In this document: positions 6,531-8,365 of the stretch, piece after piece
Numbering within the stretch: the first letter of the stretch is position 1
Layout of the letters: each line of letters starts with the position of its first letter
NCBI GenBank assembly: GCA_046542305.1
Contig: JBKHBQ010000177.1
Location: 1-8,365, forward strand
Reading direction: 5' to 3'
Length of the DNA stretch: 8,365 nucleotides
From: JBKHBQ01 sp046542305
GTDB lineage: Bacteria; Bacteroidota; Bacteroidia; Bacteroidales; 4484-276
Program-made: the position numbers and the translations under genes
The notes under the pieces: model-generated
Seen by the model: only the letters and a program-made list of their open reading frames with translations
Told to the model about the DNA's origin: nothing
Databases searched by the model: none

Positions 6531-7519
6531 TGAACCTGCACAATAACAAGGAGCTGTTACAAGATGCAATCATTGCAACAGCGGAATATATAGACATGCG
6601 GGATATTTACATAGAAAAGGATTATTGGGTTACGGTAGCATTATATGAAATATTCCATTCGGAAATAGCCCAACACACTGTTTTCAAAGGCGGCACAGCA
6701 CTCTCAAAATGCCACAAACTGATAGAACGATTCTCAGAAGATATTGATATGGTAGTATTCCGAAATGAAGGTGAGAACGATAATCAGTTAAAAAGGAAAC
6801 TCCGGATAATCAGTAAGGCAGTGGGAAGGGTAATTCCTGAAATTGAAGTTGAAGGACTGACCAATAAAATGGGCAACATTCGGAAAACGGTTCACCAGTA
6901 CGAAAAGATATTTAATGGAGATTTTGGACAGGTAAGAGAACATGTAGTGGTTGAAGCTACCTGGTTGGGAAATTTTGAACCGTTCTCTGAGATGCAGGTC
7001 AGTTCCTATATCTATGAAATGATGAAAGTCAAAAGTCAGGATGAATTGATTAAACAGTACAAAATGGCTCCATTTACCATTCAGGTATTAAGTAAACTGA
7101 GAACAATCTGTGAGAAAATCATGAGCTTAGTAAGGTTTTCGAGATCGGAAGACCCCATAGCTGACTTAAGAAACAAAATTCGTCACGTGTATGACATCCA
7201 TCAAATGCTGAAAGATGAAGAAATACGGCAGTTCTTTGAAAGTAGCGATTTCGATGATATGCTTAAAAAGGTAGGAAATGACGACATGATTAGCTATAAG
7301 AACAATAACGACTGGATTCCTGAACATCCTTCAACTGCACTCATATTTAGTAACTCAAAAGAAACATGGAAACAACTTAGTGCAGAATACAATGGTAAAT
7401 TCAAAGATTTGGTAACAGGTGAGTTACCTGTTGAAAATGATATTATCAAAACCTTAATAGCTGTATCTGATAGACTCAGAAAGATAAATTGGAAAATAAA
7501 GCACGTTGGCAAACAATGA
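6530..7519 (+). CDS. abiEii: AbiEii nucleotidyltransferase toxin
   Basis: The 329-residue cytoplasmic protein belongs to the AbiEii/AbiGii (DUF1814) nucleotidyltransferase-like toxins. Well-studied relatives transfer nucleotides, in the mycobacterial MenT case to the tRNA acceptor end, and the system can abort phage infection. Motif I is FKGGTALSK (52-60) and SEDIDM (69-74), supplying Gly54-Gly55-Thr56 and the metal-binding Asp71 and Asp73. A later motif with Lys196 (TICEKIMSL) and RHVYDIHQM (218-226) with Asp222 completes the set, so the active site looks intact. Length is normal for the family. The start codon lies one base after the abiEi stop, and no separate promoter was seen, so both genes share one transcript. 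The actual substrate and any phage-defence role are inferred from relatives. Confidence 0.93.
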   Translation: MNLHNNKELLQDAIIATAEYIDMRDIYIEKDYWVTVALYEIFHSEIAQHTVFKGGTALSKCHKLIERFSEDIDMVVFRNEGENDNQLKRKLRIISKAVGRVIPEIEVEGLTNKMGNIRKTVHQYEKIFNGDFGQVREHVVVEATWLGNFEPFSEMQVSSYIYEMMKVKSQDELIKQYKMAPFTIQVLSKLRTICEKIMSLVRFSRSEDPIADLRNKIRHVYDIHQMLKDEEIRQFFESSDFDDMLKKVGNDDMISYKNNNDWIPEHPSTALIFSNSKETWKQLSAEYNGKFKDLVTGELPVENDIIKTLIAVSDRLRKINWKIKHVGKQ

Positions 7520-7677
7520 ACAAAAATAGTAGCCGAAACAGTTATGAATTGGTCCTACTTTCTCCCTATTCGAAACCACCCGCACTGTTTTTTACAAACC
7601 AAAGCAATAGTTCCTTACCGAAGCCTTATGGGATCATCAACAGGCTATTCCCATTCTCTCATAAAATAATAGTTTGA
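7516..7677 (+). CDS. Possible small ORF overlapping the abiEii stop
   Basis: A 53-codon frame begins with an ATG that overlaps the abiEii stop in the ATGA arrangement typical of coupled genes. The product is basic and rich in Ser, Asn and Pro (start MNKNSSRNSYELVLLSPYSK), with no membrane segment, signal peptide or family I recognise. Residue composition does not look strongly protein-like. The start may be chance, and the region may simply be a non-coding trailer. Confidence 0.2.
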   Translation: MNKNSSRNSYELVLLSPYSKPPALFFTNQSNSSLPKPYGIINRLFPFSHKIIV

Positions 7678-7753
7678 AAGACAACCAAACCTTAATCGTA
7701 GGGATTTGTATATCTTAATCGGTCACTATTGTTCCAGTAAATACATCTCCACA
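7520..7753 (+). other. Spacer between abiEii and the right repeat
   Basis: About 230 AT-rich bases hold no recognised gene beyond the doubtful small frame at 7516-7677. No hairpin followed by T residues was seen, so the abiE transcript has no obvious intrinsic terminator before the FMN-binding gene promoter. One short stretch (7593-7608) resembles codons of the AbiEi FYKPKQ motif, but not strongly enough to call a remnant. Confidence 0.5.
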
Positions 7754-7765
7754 AAAAAACACCCC

Positions 7766-7788
7766 AAACGATTTGTTACAATTCGTTT
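7766..7788. promoter_or_regulatory. Palindromic operator of the FMN-binding gene
   Basis: The same 23-bp near-palindrome as at 5418-5440 is centred on TTGTTACAA. It ends 18 bp upstream of the TATTTTTG element, so a bound dimer would cover the -33 region. I could not match it to a named regulator: it lacks the FNR/CRP half-site TTGAT and the Rex spacing. Confidence 0.55.
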
Positions 7789-7806
7789 ACCGTACCCTGA
7801 AAAATC

Positions 7807-7814
7807 TATTTTTG
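7807..7814 (+). promoter_or_regulatory. -7 element of the FMN-binding gene
   Basis: TATTTTTG matches TAnnTTTG exactly. Transcription would begin near 7821, leaving a leader of about 60 bases before the ATG at 7881. No TTTG lies at the ideal -33 distance, but the GTTTAC overlapping the operator end is close to it. Confidence 0.6.
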
Positions 7815-7880
7815 CCATGGAAGATGATTTGTTGAGAAGCAAATTAACTTCACGGGTTCAGCAATTAACAATCGGTATTC

Positions 7881-8365
7881 ATGAACAAACGGCAAATCGG
7901 GGAAACGGCATACCAGTACATTTTGATCATCCTAATATTGGCAGCCATAGCCTACAGGGGCGGCAGGGACTTTCTTTTTCAGAAAAACGAAGTGGAAGTC
8001 ACGGTGAGCCTTCGCGATGTGCAGGAAATCTTCCCTTCGGCAGCAGGTTTCGAACGCAACAGATCCGGGGCTTTTGTTGTGTACGACGGCAAAGGCGAAA
8101 AAACAGGATCGGCACTCCTTTCGTCCGACTACTCCCGGCAGTTTGGTTACGGAGGCATTGTGCCGCTGCTGATTGGCGTGGATGACAGCCTGACGATCAC
8201 TAAAATCACGCTGCTGCCCAATAACGAGACTTTCGACTATGTGCGGGCCATTTACGAAGATAAATTCATCGGTCAGTGGCGGGGCAAAAGCCTGCAAGAT
8301 GCCGTGGATTACCCGGCAGATGCCGTCTCCGGAGCCACACACACCAGCAGGGCAGTGATAGCCGG
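7881..8365 (+). CDS. FMN-binding domain protein, cut by window end
   Basis: The first 161 residues of a membrane-anchored flavoprotein are visible. Residues 11-25 form an N-terminal transmembrane anchor (YQYILIILILAAIAY). The part outside the membrane runs from about 35 and shows an FMN-binding (PF04205) fold: GYGGIVPLLIGVD (89-101), a strand-rich LTITKITLLPNNET, and DAVSGATHTS (147-156). SGAT (150-153) is the covalent flavinylation motif: in RnfG, NqrC and relatives, ApbE links FMN by a phosphoester to this Thr, here Thr153. The protein therefore probably shuttles electrons on the outer face of the membrane. The frame is open to the last base, so the C-terminus is unseen, and it might continue into further domains. 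The ATG is supported by the duplicated fragment at 5533, which starts the same way. Which complex it serves cannot be told without downstream genes. Confidence 0.88.
   Translation, partial: MNKRQIGETAYQYILIILILAAIAYRGGRDFLFQKNEVEVTVSLRDVQEIFPSAAGFERNRSGAFVVYDGKGEKTGSALLSSDYSRQFGYGGIVPLLIGVDDSLTITKITLLPNNETFDYVRAIYEDKFIGQWRGKSLQDAVDYPADAVSGATHTSRAVIA

Larger units (their letters stand above)
5626..7753. mobile_element. Putative accessory insert carrying abiE
   Basis: This unique DNA lies between the two 220-bp repeats. It is visibly richer in A+T than hppA or the nucleoside transporter gene and holds the abiEi-abiEii operon with its regulatory site. No transposase, integrase, terminal inverted repeat or tRNA attachment site is seen, so the insert is defined only by the repeats and the composition shift. 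It may have arrived by homologous or illegitimate recombination. Recombination between the repeats would excise a 2348-bp unit and leave one intact FMN-binding gene with its promoter. Confidence 0.4.
7754..7973 (+). repeat. Right copy of 220-bp direct repeat
   Basis: This is the partner of 5406-5625 and appears to be the native copy, because it continues without a break into the full FMN-binding gene. It contains the operator, the -7 element, a 60-base leader and codons 1-31. The base before it differs from the left copy: here it is preceded by CTCCAC and an extra A, there by the abiEi scar. Confidence 0.95.

Noticed and set aside
7593..7608. 15/16 match to abiEi codons for YKPKQ (5971-5986), suggesting a second abiEi remnant
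   Set aside because: A single 16-base match with one mismatch is expected about once by chance in a window this long, and the flanks do not align.
5626..7753. Search for IS ends, integrase, tRNA attachment site or CRISPR in the insert
   Set aside because: No terminal inverted repeats, transposase or integrase frame, tRNA-like sequence or regularly spaced repeats were found.
7706..8185. 159-codon open frame across the right repeat
   Set aside because: It overlaps the FMN-binding gene in another frame. The equivalent frame in the left repeat stops at 5538, its product matches no family I know, and the FMN-binding frame carries clear motifs.

Overview
The window reads as chromosomal DNA of a Bacteroidota (Bacteroidetes) bacterium, probably a Bacteroidales-like anaerobe. 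The evidence is the gene types (K+-dependent membrane pyrophosphatase, bifunctional-nuclease/UVR protein, a nucleoside transporter with a periplasmic lipocalin-like domain, a DUF6088-type AbiEi), the weak or absent Shine-Dalgarno sequences, and several -7 elements of the form TAnnTTTG. No rRNA, tRNA or CRISPR array was seen, and the taxonomic call is an inference.

Layout. Positions 1-187 are AT-rich non-coding DNA with a good intrinsic terminator for the leftward gene hppA (188-2575, minus), an ion-pumping pyrophosphatase. A divergent intergenic region (2576-2878) separates it from a rightward pair: a bifunctional nuclease family protein with a C-terminal UVR motif (2879-3475) and a NupC/CNT nucleoside transporter fused to an exported lipocalin-like domain (3525-5354). 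These three genes look like ordinary host genes and are rich in G+C. From about 5378 the DNA becomes a mosaic. It holds a 31-bp scar of an abiEi 3' end, a 220-bp segment containing an operator, a promoter and the broken 5' end of an FMN-binding protein gene, then a visibly more AT-rich abiEi-abiEii type IV toxin-antitoxin operon (5803-7519) with its own palindromic operator. After the operon comes a second copy of the 220-bp segment (7754-7973), which leads into the intact FMN-binding gene (7881 to the window end, cut off after 161 codons).

How it fits together. The most informative structure is the abiE module bracketed by direct repeats made from the regulatory region and first codons of the downstream FMN-binding gene. 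The promoter part of the repeat is identical in both copies (121/121), while the coding part differs at 12 of 93 positions, mostly synonymously. With the 31-bp abiEi scar just before the left copy, this points to a past tandem duplication or recombination at this locus, followed by deletion. The toxin-antitoxin genes would then be an accessory insertion between nupC and the flavoprotein gene. In copy number and spacing the two operators look alike: each palindrome ends 17-18 bp before a TAnnTTTG -7 element, which suits repression at the -33 region.

The host genes share a loose ion-energetics theme (a probable Na+-type pyrophosphatase, a cation-coupled nucleoside importer and a membrane-anchored flavoprotein of the RnfG/NqrC kind), but nothing here proves that they work together.
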